34,324 nt of DNA from Alphaproteobacteria bacterium (lineage in GTDB: Bacteria > Pseudomonadota > Alphaproteobacteria > UBA8366 > GCA-2717185). Each line of letters starts with the position of its first letter. Within the stretch, counting starts at the first letter, position 1. Below are positions 24,894 to 33,352 of this stretch, in pieces. A program made the translations under genes and the position numbers. The DNA lies in assembly GCA_021774435.1 (NCBI GenBank), contig JAJFJB010000415.1, forward strand, positions 1 through 34,324. The letters are read 5' to 3'. The notes under the pieces were generated by a model. The model was not told the DNA's origin. It worked only from the letters and a program-made list of their open reading frames with translations, and ran no database searches.

Positions 24894-26241
24894 CAAGCGA
24901 GATCTCATCGTTATCGCAATAACGGTCGTCGCGGAGGCATTCTGGCTCTTCCCGGTTCTGCATTTGTCGGGGTTCCTATTGGATCAGGGCGGCGCGCCAT
25001 TGCCGCTCTACGTCGTGCTTGTGTTGATCATGGTGGGTGCGACTGCGATGCGGTTGATCTCGAGCACCAAGCCAAATCTGCGGAGTCCAGGCGTCGCACA
25101 GGCACTGCTCGGCATGCTCTCGGTTTATCTTGCGATATCGTCCGTCTCCGGTGACTTACTATGGGGACCGCGTACTATCGGTGGCGGCTATGCGGGCAAG
25201 GCACTGGCGGGATTGATCATCGGCACCATGATGGCCGGCTTGTGTTGGTACCGGGGGGTGCGGATTGCCATTGATACCCATCCCCAGGCGCGCTTGCTAC
25301 TAACCTTTCGCACCGGGATCGTCGGTTTGGCGTGCACCATGTTGGCCGAACAGGTGTTCAAGGCCGACTTTGACGCAACCATTATGATTATTCCGTTCTT
25401 CGCCATCAGTCTGGCCGGGCTGGCGTTTGCCCGAATGGCATCGGCCGCAACCTGGCCCCGTACGATCGGCCTTGCGATTTCTGTGGTGATTGGCGGCGGT
25501 CTTGTTATCGGTTCAATCGGCGCGTTGTTTGGCGGCGAAGGATTGCGGCTCTTGCTGGCTGGCTGGAACCGGTTCCTGGACGCCGTGTCCTGGGTGCTGA
25601 CGGTGTTGCTTGTCCCGGTTTTCGAGATAATTTTTGACATTATCATCTGGCTGTTCGGGGAGACCGTACCGCGAAGCCGCGCCGACCGAGTTGTGACACC
25701 GCGTGAAAATCCTTGGTGGGAGAATATAGAAACCGGAAGCGTGCCGCCGTTTGTCGAATTCGTCATTGAACTGCTTAAATATCCGCTGCTTCTGCTTGCG
25801 ATCTATCTTTTGTACCGCGCTCTTCTATGGGCCTATAAAGCGCACGCGGCGCGGGTCGTAACCATCGCTGAGGTGGATCGTGAATCCATCCGGGGCAATT
25901 CCAACGCGGCGTCCGATTTGATCAGCCTGGCGTTCGGCTTGTTGCCGGACTGGATGATTCCTACTTCTGCGCCAGTAGGGTTGCGTTATCCGAAAGGCAA
26001 GCCGGGCATTTCGGAAGTCTATCGGTTGTATTTCGATATGCTGGCTGCCGCACGAAAACGTGGATACGAGTTTGTACCGTCCGCAACGCCGCGCGAACGA
26101 CGGCCCGAACTGGAGCAAACCATCCCCGAGGTGCCGGTGCGTGAAATCACCGACCGCTTCAATGCGGCGTGCTACGGCAATATCACGACAGATCAGGCCG
26201 TCATCGCAAAACTGCGTTCGGATCTGGAAGCCGCTGCCTGA
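24886..26241 (+). CDS. Polytopic membrane protein with DUF4129-like C-terminus
   Basis: The 451-residue protein has seven or more membrane segments in residues 1-270 (starting LIVIAITVVAEAFWLFPVL), another at about 295-315, and a soluble C-terminal domain (from about 335) that resembles DUF4129: YRLYFDMLAAARKRGYEFVPSATPRER...ITDRFNAACYG. In MoxR-DUF58 operons the third gene is often a TgpA-like protein with membrane segments, an extracytoplasmic transglutaminase core and DUF4129. No Cys-His-Asp transglutaminase core is visible between the two parts here. The ATG at 24886 overlaps the DUF58 stop; the frame is open to 24802, but that start is less likely. Confidence 0.75.
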   Translation: MLNKRDLIVIAITVVAEAFWLFPVLHLSGFLLDQGGAPLPLYVVLVLIMVGATAMRLISSTKPNLRSPGVAQALLGMLSVYLAISSVSGDLLWGPRTIGGGYAGKALAGLIIGTMMAGLCWYRGVRIAIDTHPQARLLLTFRTGIVGLACTMLAEQVFKADFDATIMIIPFFAISLAGLAFARMASAATWPRTIGLAISVVIGGGLVIGSIGALFGGEGLRLLLAGWNRFLDAVSWVLTVLLVPVFEIIFDIIIWLFGETVPRSRADRVVTPRENPWWENIETGSVPPFVEFVIELLKYPLLLLAIYLLYRALLWAYKAHAARVVTIAEVDRESIRGNSNAASDLISLAFGLLPDWMIPTSAPVGLRYPKGKPGISEVYRLYFDMLAAARKRGYEFVPSATPRERRPELEQTIPEVPVREITDRFNAACYGNITTDQAVIAKLRSDLEAAA

Positions 26242-26263
26242 CCCGCTGGTGACGGCACCAATG

Positions 26264-27790
26264 CTACATTTGCGCCCAGGTTTGCCAGGGGACGAATTCA
26301 GTATCGCCGACGCCGATTTCCTCTGATTTGGTTAGGTCACCAGACGCGACGGCGAGTATTTTTTGGAAAATGTTCTCGCCAACGTCCTCCAAGCTCTCGG
26401 TTCCATCGACAACGGTGCCGCAATTGACATCCATGTCTTCCGCCATGTGGTTGAACATGGGCGTATTGGTGGCCAATTTTATGGAAGGCACGGGTTTGTT
26501 GCCGTAACAGGATCCACGGCCCGTCGTGAAGCAAACAAGATTACAGCCCGACGCGACTTCGCCCGTAATCGAACAGGGGTCGTATCCGGGACTATCCATG
26601 AAGGCGAAGCCCTTCGTGGTAATCGGTTCGCCATATTTGTAAACGCCGACCAAATTGGTGGAGCCTCCCTTGGCAACGGCGCCGAGCGATTTTTCGAGTA
26701 TTGTCGTCAATCCGCCTTCCTTGTTCCCCGGCGTTGGGTTGTTGTTCATGTTGCTGTTGTGTTTGGCGGCATAGTCTTCCCACCAATGAATGCGTTCGAT
26801 CAATTTTTCGCCGACGTCGCGAGAGACAGCGCGGCCCGTCAGCAAATGCTCGGCGCCGTAAATTTCCGGTGTCTCCGCCAACACGCCGGAACCGCCATGC
26901 CGCACCAGGGTGTCGACCGCAATGCCGAGTGCCGGATTGGCGGTGATCCCGGAATAGCCATCGGATCCGCCGCATTGCAGGCCGACGGTCAGCTCGGATG
27001 CGGGAACGGTTTCCCGTCGCATGGCATTGGCCCGCGGTAGGACGCTCTCGAACCATTCCACGCATTCTTCGACCGTCTTGCGGGTCCCACCTTCCGCCTG
27101 AAGGGTGGTGTAGTGAAAGGTTTCCTCCGACGGCTTACCCATCACATCGAGCATCAACGGGATCTGGTTTGCCTCACAGCCGAGGCCTAGCATCAGCATG
27201 GAGGCGAAATTAGCGTGCCGCGCATGGCCCCAGATGGTCCGCTGGAGCATGCGAAATGCTTCGTCGTCCGTGCCAATGCAGCAGCCCGCCCCATGTACGA
27301 TGGGGACAATCCCGTCCACATTGGGATAGTCGTCCAGGATACCGCGCTTTTCGATTTCCTTGGCGATGAGGCGTGCGGCTGTCGCGGAACAGTTCACCGA
27401 GGTGACGATACCGATGAAGTTGCGCGTGCCGACTTGTCCATCTTCGCGCCGAAAGCCTTGGAAGGTCGCCCGGTCCGCTTCTGGCACCATGTCGGTTGGC
27501 TGCGCGCGTTCGCCATAGGCGTAGTCGCGTTCGAAATCACCCATGGATACGTTGTGAACATGCACATGTTCTCCAGGCGCAATATGGGCGGAAGCGAACC
27601 CGATGATCTGGCCGTATTTGATGACCGGTTCGCCTTCCTTGATCGGGGCGACCGCGAGCTTGTGCCCACGTGGGATCGGTTCGCGTGCAGTGAGGCATAT
27701 CGTTTCGAGCGTCTCACCCTTGGCGATATTAGCAAGCACCATCGCCACATTGTCGGTTTCGCTCAGCTTGATCGATGTTGTTGCCGTCAT
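26264..27790 (-). CDS. UxaA/GarD-family sugar-acid dehydratase
   Basis: The 508-residue enzyme belongs to the altronate/galactarate dehydratase family, which removes water from hexonates or hexarates to give 2-keto-3-deoxy products. The N-terminal SAF domain (about 10-100: IPRGHKLAVAPIKEGEPVIKYGQIIG) is fused to the catalytic domain, with VPIVHGAGCCIG, LGLGCEANQI, CGGSDGYSGITANPALG and GRGSCYGNKPVPSIKLATN. Cysteines in these motifs fit iron binding. The full two-domain form is in one chain, like UxaA or GarD; which substrate it uses is open. AGAGGGAC precedes the ATG. It is divergent from marR and could share its operators. Confidence 0.88.
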   Translation of the reverse strand: MTATTSIKLSETDNVAMVLANIAKGETLETICLTAREPIPRGHKLAVAPIKEGEPVIKYGQIIGFASAHIAPGEHVHVHNVSMGDFERDYAYGERAQPTDMVPEADRATFQGFRREDGQVGTRNFIGIVTSVNCSATAARLIAKEIEKRGILDDYPNVDGIVPIVHGAGCCIGTDDEAFRMLQRTIWGHARHANFASMLMLGLGCEANQIPLMLDVMGKPSEETFHYTTLQAEGGTRKTVEECVEWFESVLPRANAMRRETVPASELTVGLQCGGSDGYSGITANPALGIAVDTLVRHGGSGVLAETPEIYGAEHLLTGRAVSRDVGEKLIERIHWWEDYAAKHNSNMNNNPTPGNKEGGLTTILEKSLGAVAKGGSTNLVGVYKYGEPITTKGFAFMDSPGYDPCSITGEVASGCNLVCFTTGRGSCYGNKPVPSIKLATNTPMFNHMAEDMDVNCGTVVDGTESLEDVGENIFQKILAVASGDLTKSEEIGVGDTEFVPWQTWAQM

Positions 27791-27918
27791 TTTCAGTCCC
27801 TCTGCTCAAAGCGGTGCCGCAGCTAAGGGGAAAAATTCGAATTCCGTCAATCGAAATGTCCGCGCATGGGTAATTAGTTCGTTGGGGTGGAATTTTTCAC
27901 AGGCAATTCGGGCCGGAC

Positions 27919-27961
27919 TTGACATAACGTGTATATGCACATAAAAGAGGGGATATACACG
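27919..27961 (+). promoter_or_regulatory. marR promoter with two operator copies
   Basis: A perfect TTGACA -35 box lies at 27919-27924, with a weak TAAAAG -10-like box 17 bp later. Within it lie GTGTATATGCAC (27929-27940, one mismatch to the palindrome at 28434) and GGGGATATACAC (27949-27960, two mismatches), with centres 20 bp apart. Together they give the outer dyad CGTGTATAT-N16-ATATACACG. Binding here would block RNA polymerase, which suggests autorepression by MarR. Confidence 0.6.
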
Positions 27962-27979
27962 TAAATTGAAAGCTAGAAA

Positions 27980-28408
27980 ATGCCCCATGATCCAGCAGAC
28001 TGCGCATGCATGAATCTTCGCAAGGCGGCCCGATTGATGGCGCAATTCTACGATCAGCAACTCCAACCGAGCGGCTTGCGGACCACGCAATTTTCATTGC
28101 TCGTTACCTTAAAGCGGCTTTCGCCGGTGCCCATATCGCGGCTTGCGGACCATATGGGAATGGATCGGACGACATTGACCCGGAATATTAGGCGGCTCGA
28201 AAAGGACGGATTGCTGCGAACACAGCCGGGAGAAGACGCGCGCGTCCGGTTGCTTGTTCTCACGGAAGAGGGGCGGCAAGCGATAGAGGCGGCGCAACCC
28301 TATTGGAATGGCGCACAGTCGGCGTTTCTAAAATCATTTGGCCAAGACCGCTGGTCGTCGCTTCATGGTGAGCTGAGCGATGTAAATCACGCTGTGGCCT
28401 CTCACTGA
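27980..28408 (+). CDS. MarR-family transcriptional regulator
   Basis: The 142-residue protein has the MarR winged helix-turn-helix: LRTTQFSLLVTLKRL, VPISRLADHMGMDRTTLTRNIRRLEKDGLLR, then the wing EDARVRLLVLTEEGRQAIEAA. It lies between divergent uxaA and the co-directional MBL hydrolase, 50 bp upstream of the latter. The recurring GTGTATATACAC motif before both marR and the hydrolase is the natural candidate operator. An N-terminal cysteine pair (DCACM) could allow redox sensing, but this is speculative. An in-frame ATG at 28010 is an alternative start. Confidence 0.88.
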   Translation: MPHDPADCACMNLRKAARLMAQFYDQQLQPSGLRTTQFSLLVTLKRLSPVPISRLADHMGMDRTTLTRNIRRLEKDGLLRTQPGEDARVRLLVLTEEGRQAIEAAQPYWNGAQSAFLKSFGQDRWSSLHGELSDVNHAVASH

Positions 28409-28415
28409 GAGGTCC

Positions 28416-28434
28416 CTTTATTTACCAAATAAGG
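28416..28434 (+). promoter_or_regulatory. AT-rich hairpin-capable dyad after marR
   Basis: TTATTT (28418-28423) and AAATAA (28427-28432) flank ACC, with a wobble and a C-G pair extending the stem. The dyad lies between the marR stop and the operator at 28434. It may be a weak processing or attenuation hairpin or an extra binding site; no T-run follows. Confidence 0.3.
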
Positions 28435-28445
28435 TGTATATACAC
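28434..28445. promoter_or_regulatory. MarR-type palindromic operator before MBL hydrolase
   Basis: GTGTATATACAC is a perfect 12-bp palindrome, 13 bp upstream of the hydrolase ATG. Near-identical copies occur in the marR promoter (27929-27940 and 27949-27960). Recurrence of the same palindrome at both target positions is strong internal evidence for a MarR operator. Confidence 0.65.
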
Positions 28446-28458
28446 TGAAAGGTGAGCT

Positions 28459-30489
28459 ATGAAATTCAAACTTTTATTTCCCTTTGCACCGATCGCCATT
28501 GTCTTCGCCGCACTGTCCGTTTCATTGGCCGATCGGCCTGCTACCAGTCCGGTACAGGTCTCGTCGTTGAAATCCGGCAAGCCGGCTGTGCAACAGACAG
28601 GTCGCGCGGGATTGGTCGATTCGCTTAAGCCGGCTGTCAGTTTCGAACCCTTCGCAATAAATAATCCAGACAAGGTTTATCGCAGCGACACCGAATTTTT
28701 AGAAACCGTTCTGTCCTACGGACGAAATGAAGACCCGCGCAATACGTTCGTTCTGGTCAATGCTTATCTCAATGCCAACCAACAGAAGGTTGGCATCGCA
28801 TTTTTCGAGCAATTGTTAAAACGCTACGGTGGCGACATGAGCAGTCAAGTCCGGGCAACCTACTTGGCCGCCTACGCGATCCTGCGCGCGACATACGCCG
28901 ACAGAGTGCCATTGCTGGACCGTGTCGGTTGGGTCCATGACACCTTTGATATTCTGGACGAAGCGGCACGGCTTGCGAAAGGCAGAAATGTTTTGGTGCG
29001 TTGGTCCGCGGGTATGATTTATGCGCAGGTCCCGTTCTTCTTCTTCAAAAGAGATGCCGCGTACGCGGAGCTCAACTGGCTTGCGGAACATCCCGAATCC
29101 GAGCCGACGATGGGCTTTTTCCGCGAGGTGTATCGCACGCTCGCCAGGCTGCATGCCGAGGACGGCAACACGGAAGAGGCGGGAAAGTTCGCGAAATTGA
29201 GCGGATACGGCACACGTGATCCACAGGCCATGTTTATGGGCTGGTTTACCGCCGAGAGTTCCGGCGCATCGATGGCGTCGACGCCGACGATGGAAGAGAT
29301 TGTGCCGGGCCGGGTGTTCGCATTCTACGGATACGGATTCTCCGACGTTTATTTCGTACTGTCCGACGATGGTGAAGAACTGATTGCGGTCGATGCCGGC
29401 ACGCAACCCCATAGCTTGAAGGCAGCGCATGACGACCTGAAAAACCGATTTCCGAATTTACCAAAGGTAACGGCTGCCATCGTGACGCATGCGCATTGGG
29501 ATCATATTGGCGGTCTTACTTATCTGAAATCGATCAGCCCAAATTTAAAAGTTTATGGCCGTGGAAACTTTAAGGGAACGCTCGGCCGTGCGCTTCGAAA
29601 ACACAGTTACCACCAGTATCGCGGAGACAATTTCAAGCGGGAATGGATCGAGTCCTACCGGCCCGATATCCCGGTTGATGTGCGCACCAGTATTTCCATC
29701 GGGGGCACAAAAATTGATTTGATACCGGTCGCCGGTGGCGAAACGGAAGATGCGCTGTTTGTCCACCTGCCCGGGTTGAAGACAATGTTCGTCGGTGACT
29801 TCCTGATGCCGTATTACGGCGAACCGTGGGTGGAGGAAGGTTTGATCGATGAAGCCATCGCGGCAATGGATACGGTAATCGCGGTTGATCCGAAATACAT
29901 TTTGCACGGTCATCGCCCGCTGACAATTCTCTATGCGCCAGAGCCGTTAAAACGGTTCCGGGACGATTTCAAGTGGCTCGTCGACGCCACGCGAACGCAT
30001 CTCAAGAATGGCTTTGCCGTCAGCGATATCGTGCGCCTGAATTTGATCCCGCCCGGCCTGCAAAATCGCCCCGATGCGTATATCTCCTATCTATCGCCGC
30101 GCGATCACATCATCGCGCGCGTCGGTGACAAGATGGTCGGCATTTGGCGTGAAGACATAACGGGCCAGGAACCCCGAGGCCTGGATACGCTGACCGCCGC
30201 CGACTACGGACGCTTCCTGGAGAACTATTTGCAGCTTTCGCCACGGGGTGTCGTGCTCGCACTGCGCCGGGCGATCGATGCCGGTGACAATGCGCTTGCC
30301 TTCAGTTTGGCAACGGCGGCTTTGAAGCGCTTTCCCAAGGAAGATGCAATCAAGCGTTTGCGTGCGGAGGCCGCGGACCGCCTGCGCAGTGCGGCACAAT
30401 TTTTCGATCCGTTCAAATTCATCGCCTACACGGAAATGGTCGGCAGTGAACACCGACCGATGCCGCGATCACAGGTTAATGAACGCTAG
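28459..30489 (+). CDS. Secreted MBL-fold hydrolase, alkylsulfatase-related
   Basis: The 676-residue protein starts with a signal peptide (MKFKLLFPFAPIAIVFAALS, cleaved near residue 24). Residues about 70-265 are an unrecognised helical, TPR-like region. The metallo-beta-lactamase domain follows (about 285-500), with HAHWDH at 344-349, a GGETED segment and HGHRP as likely zinc ligands; the glutamate-containing form recalls alkyl sulfatases of the SdsA/BDS1 group. Residues about 555-645 (RRAIDAGDNALAFSLATAALKRFPKEDAIKRLRAEAADRL) resemble their dimerisation domain. The SCP2-like C-terminal domain is missing. Substrates may be sulfate esters or other esters in the periplasm. A GTGTATATACAC operator and AAAGGTGAG precede the ATG; the gene is probably controlled by the upstream MarR. 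Confidence 0.78.
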   Translation: MKFKLLFPFAPIAIVFAALSVSLADRPATSPVQVSSLKSGKPAVQQTGRAGLVDSLKPAVSFEPFAINNPDKVYRSDTEFLETVLSYGRNEDPRNTFVLVNAYLNANQQKVGIAFFEQLLKRYGGDMSSQVRATYLAAYAILRATYADRVPLLDRVGWVHDTFDILDEAARLAKGRNVLVRWSAGMIYAQVPFFFFKRDAAYAELNWLAEHPESEPTMGFFREVYRTLARLHAEDGNTEEAGKFAKLSGYGTRDPQAMFMGWFTAESSGASMASTPTMEEIVPGRVFAFYGYGFSDVYFVLSDDGEELIAVDAGTQPHSLKAAHDDLKNRFPNLPKVTAAIVTHAHWDHIGGLTYLKSISPNLKVYGRGNFKGTLGRALRKHSYHQYRGDNFKREWIESYRPDIPVDVRTSISIGGTKIDLIPVAGGETEDALFVHLPGLKTMFVGDFLMPYYGEPWVEEGLIDEAIAAMDTVIAVDPKYILHGHRPLTILYAPEPLKRFRDDFKWLVDATRTHLKNGFAVSDIVRLNLIPPGLQNRPDAYISYLSPRDHIIARVGDKMVGIWREDITGQEPRGLDTLTAADYGRFLENYLQLSPRGVVLALRRAIDAGDNALAFSLATAALKRFPKEDAIKRLRAEAADRLRSAAQFFDPFKFIAYTEMVGSEHRPMPRSQVNER

Positions 30490-30503
30490 GGGGAGGGCAT
30501 CTC

Positions 30504-31406
30504 ATGCCTATCGGTATGTCGAGCAAGCAATGGGCCGTCCTGCTTCTCACAGCGGCGTTGTTCGGAAGCTCATTCTTTTTCATCAAGCTGGCGGTCGGCA
30601 GTATTCCGCCGCTGACTATTGCGGCGGGTAGAGCGCTGATTGCTGCGGTCGTGGTCTACGGCTTTTTGCGGTCGATGGGTTTGCGTTTTCCCGGGACGAT
30701 TAGTGGATGGACTCCATTGCTGATCCTGGGCGTTCTCACGGCCGCAATTCCCTATGCGGCGATTGCCTGGGGACAGGCACATATCGATAGCAGCCTTGGC
30801 GGCATTTTGTTTGCAACAATACCGGTTTTCAGTGTGCTCATCGGTCCATTATTGCTCGACGATGAGACATTTACCTTGCAGCGCCTGACAGGCGTGGCCA
30901 TCGGGTTCGCCGGTGTCGTCGTCATTATCGGTCCGACGGTATTGGCCGGACTTGGCACGCAGGTTGTCGGTGCCGCAGTAACGGTACTCGCCGCTTTGAG
31001 TTATGCCGCCGGCGGCATTTATGCACGCCGTCAACCTCAGTTGTCGCCTGTGTTGATGGCAGCCGGGCAGCTCGTTACCGCGTCTCTTCTGCTGATCCCA
31101 ATGGCACTGTTTGCCGATAGGATATGGCTTCTCGAGCCTTCGGATATTGCTGTCGGGAGCCTGCTTGTCGTCGCACTGTTCAGCACGGCGGTACCCGTCC
31201 TCTTACTCTTCTGGCTGGTGCGCAACGCGGGCGCGACCAATGCGTCGCTCTTGGCCTTCTTCATGCCGGTGGCTGCTGTGCTGCTCGGTGTCGGCGTGCT
31301 TGGCGAGCAATTGTCGTTAACCGCGGTCGCGGGCTTTGGACTGATTATCCTCGGCGCCGCGATCGTGACGGGTAACGTTACGCTGCGGAAACTGCGCCGC
31401 AACTAG
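30504..31406 (+). CDS. EamA (DMT) family transporter
   Basis: The 300-residue protein has ten membrane segments in two EamA repeats (about 8-140 and 150-295). The first begins WAVLLLTAALFGSSFFFIKLAVGSIPPL, and the second contains LAALSYAAGGIYARR. Such inner-membrane permeases move metabolites, often exporting amino acids. GGGGGAGGG precedes the ATG, and the gap to the MBL hydrolase is 14 bp, so it may be transcribed with it under MarR control. Confidence 0.88.
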   Translation: MPIGMSSKQWAVLLLTAALFGSSFFFIKLAVGSIPPLTIAAGRALIAAVVVYGFLRSMGLRFPGTISGWTPLLILGVLTAAIPYAAIAWGQAHIDSSLGGILFATIPVFSVLIGPLLLDDETFTLQRLTGVAIGFAGVVVIIGPTVLAGLGTQVVGAAVTVLAALSYAAGGIYARRQPQLSPVLMAAGQLVTASLLLIPMALFADRIWLLEPSDIAVGSLLVVALFSTAVPVLLLFWLVRNAGATNASLLAFFMPVAAVLLGVGVLGEQLSLTAVAGFGLIILGAAIVTGNVTLRKLRRN

Positions 31407-31421
31407 CAATGTGACGCAGTG

Positions 31422-31943
31422 CTATTCCTGCGGGTAGCGCCACGGACTCTCCGGTTGATCGGCATCCTCGTCGATGGTCCATTGCGGGATCGCGAAGCCG
31501 TCGCTGACGTCGACAAAGACCATTCTGAGCCGCGTTCCGATACCGACCTGCTTGATCATTTCCGGCGGCGCGAATTCACCGTCCGCGGTGACCAGGTTTC
31601 CCGCAACGCGGATTGCTTCGTCGGCGCTGGGCTCGCCCTTCTGCGTGTCGAGGTCCGCCAGGATAATCATGTAGGGAACCTTGTCCTTGAACGCCGGTTG
31701 AATCGGGTGGTGCACTTCCGCGTAGGAATGCACGGTGCCCTTGCCTTCGACCGAGACCCATTCCGACTCGCGGTCGCTCGTCCAGGGGCAGGCGGTCGCC
31801 GGCGGATATCGTAGAAGCCCGCTTTCCTTTCCCCGCTGCAGTCGGAAATCCCGCTCGGCGCAATAGCGGAAGAAGTCCAAATTCTCACCATCGAGATCGT
31901 CGATGGTCAGCATCATGCCCATATAATCGCCTTGTACTGGCAT
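31422..31943 (-). CDS. DUF35 OB-fold protein with degenerate zinc ribbon
   Basis: The 173-residue protein has the DUF35 arrangement: N-terminal helix (about 20-35), zinc-ribbon region (35-57), then an OB-fold (60-160: GKGTVHSYAEVHHP, PYMIILADL, GTRLRMVFVDVSDG). The ribbon normally has four cysteines in two CxxC pairs; here only Cys52 remains (QRGKESG...TACPWTS). DUF35 proteins partner thiolase-like proteins, for example ChsH2 with Ltp2 in steroid side-chain aldol cleavage. The thiolase-like gene lies directly upstream, 13 bp away, and GGGGGAG precedes this ATG, so the two form a pair. Confidence 0.85.
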   Translation of the reverse strand: MPVQGDYMGMMLTIDDLDGENLDFFRYCAERDFRLQRGKESGLLRYPPATACPWTSDRESEWVSVEGKGTVHSYAEVHHPIQPAFKDKVPYMIILADLDTQKGEPSADEAIRVAGNLVTADGEFAPPEMIKQVGIGTRLRMVFVDVSDGFAIPQWTIDEDADQPESPWRYPQE

Positions 31944-31956
31944 TTTCCGTCTCCCC

Positions 31957-33225
31957 CTACCGTGCGTCTTTGGCCATGACCATCGCCGATCCGGTACCAG
32001 GCATCGCCCAGCCCAGATTGGCGGTCAGTTCGGCACCCTTCACCTGCCGGCAACCGCCTTCGGAATAGTCATAGGTATGTTGTTTCTTGCCGTCCGGCCC
32101 CACCGGGCATGAATCGTCGACAGCGCCGCGCAGCTGCCTTGTGTTCTCGATGACCATATTCATGCCGTGCGTATAGCCTTCGCACAGATGTCCGCCGGAC
32201 GTGTTGTTCGGCCGTGCGCCGCCCAGCTCGATCGTGCCGTTCGAAACATAGTCACCGCCTTCGCCCTTCTTGCAGAAGCCGTAATCCTCAAGCTGCAGCA
32301 TCGTGGTGAAGGTGAAGGCGTCGTAGGATCCGGTAACATCGATGTCCTCCGGTCCGACACCAGCATTCGGCCACAGGATATCCTTGGCGTAATGACCGGC
32401 AACGGTCGAAATCGGACCGTGCTGATAATGCATGTCGATGCGCGGTTTGCAGCAGCGCCCGACGACCGACTGGATGACCGCCGGCGCATTTTTGCAATCG
32501 CGGGCCCGGTCGAGGCGGGTCACGATGATGCAGGTGGCGTTGTCGGTTTCCACGCAGCAATCCAGCAGATGCAGCGGTTTGCAGATGATCCGCGAATTGA
32601 CGACATCCTCGACCGTATAGCGCTGCTTGTAATAGGCCTTCGGATTGTTCGAAGCGTGCTTCGAATGCGCGACTTTGACGCCGGCAACCTGTTCCGGTGT
32701 CGTGCCGTAATCGTACATGTGGCGCAGGAACGTCGGCGCGAACATTTGTCCGGCGCTTTGCCAACCGTACGCGCGATGGTGGATCTGGTCGCCGTTAATC
32801 GGCACGGCGGAACGCGCGCCGGTGCCGCCGATGCGGACGGCGCTGTAGCCGTTCATGGCGCGGAAAATCGCCACGGTCTTGCACATGCCGGCTTCGATGA
32901 CGCCGATGGCGATGCCGATCAGCGCTTCCGTCGAGGAGCCGCCGCCATGCACGTCCATGTAGAAGTTCAGGCGGATGCCGAGGTCACCGGCGACGAAGGT
33001 CGAAAATGTCGAGTCGTTGCCGGAATAGCTCAGCATGCCGTCGATATCGCCGGCCTCCATGCCGGCGTCGTCCATCGCATTCTTGATTGCCCAGGTCCCC
33101 AGCGCGCGCGTGGTTTCGTTGGAGCCGCGCCGATAGGTCGTCTCCCCAATACCGCAGATCGCATATTTTCCCCGGAGGAATTTTTCCGTTGAGGCATCCG
33201 CCTCGTTGACACTTGATGTCGCCAT
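31957..33225 (-). CDS. Thiolase-like (lipid-transfer/SCP2-thiolase) protein
   Basis: The 422-residue protein has the thiolase-like fold of the SCP2-thiolase/Ltp group: YAICGIGETTYRRGSNETTRALG at the start and NTSGGHLCEGYTHGMNMVIENTRQL near the end. The usual catalytic cysteine position in the first half is GGGSSTEALIG, so the nucleophilic cysteine seems absent. This matches proteins that act with DUF35 partners as aldolases or have lost thiolase activity. The frame is open to 33594, but GGGAG nine bases before the ATG at 33225 and the family N-terminus decide the start. The DUF35 gene follows immediately. It is divergent from the dioxygenase gene. Confidence 0.85.
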   Translation of the reverse strand: MATSSVNEADASTEKFLRGKYAICGIGETTYRRGSNETTRALGTWAIKNAMDDAGMEAGDIDGMLSYSGNDSTFSTFVAGDLGIRLNFYMDVHGGGSSTEALIGIAIGVIEAGMCKTVAIFRAMNGYSAVRIGGTGARSAVPINGDQIHHRAYGWQSAGQMFAPTFLRHMYDYGTTPEQVAGVKVAHSKHASNNPKAYYKQRYTVEDVVNSRIICKPLHLLDCCVETDNATCIIVTRLDRARDCKNAPAVIQSVVGRCCKPRIDMHYQHGPISTVAGHYAKDILWPNAGVGPEDIDVTGSYDAFTFTTMLQLEDYGFCKKGEGGDYVSNGTIELGGARPNNTSGGHLCEGYTHGMNMVIENTRQLRGAVDDSCPVGPDGKKQHTYDYSEGGCRQVKGAELTANLGWAMPGTGSAMVMAKDAR

Positions 33226-33352
33226 GTGACTTTGCTCCCTTCCGCCGCCGGCTTGCAGTCCGGCCCTGTCCGTTGGAATATTGTCCGTGTAAACGAGACG
33301 ATGTTTGACCGCCTGCGTCAAGAGGCGCAGCCAAATCGAGAGGGCGACTGTC

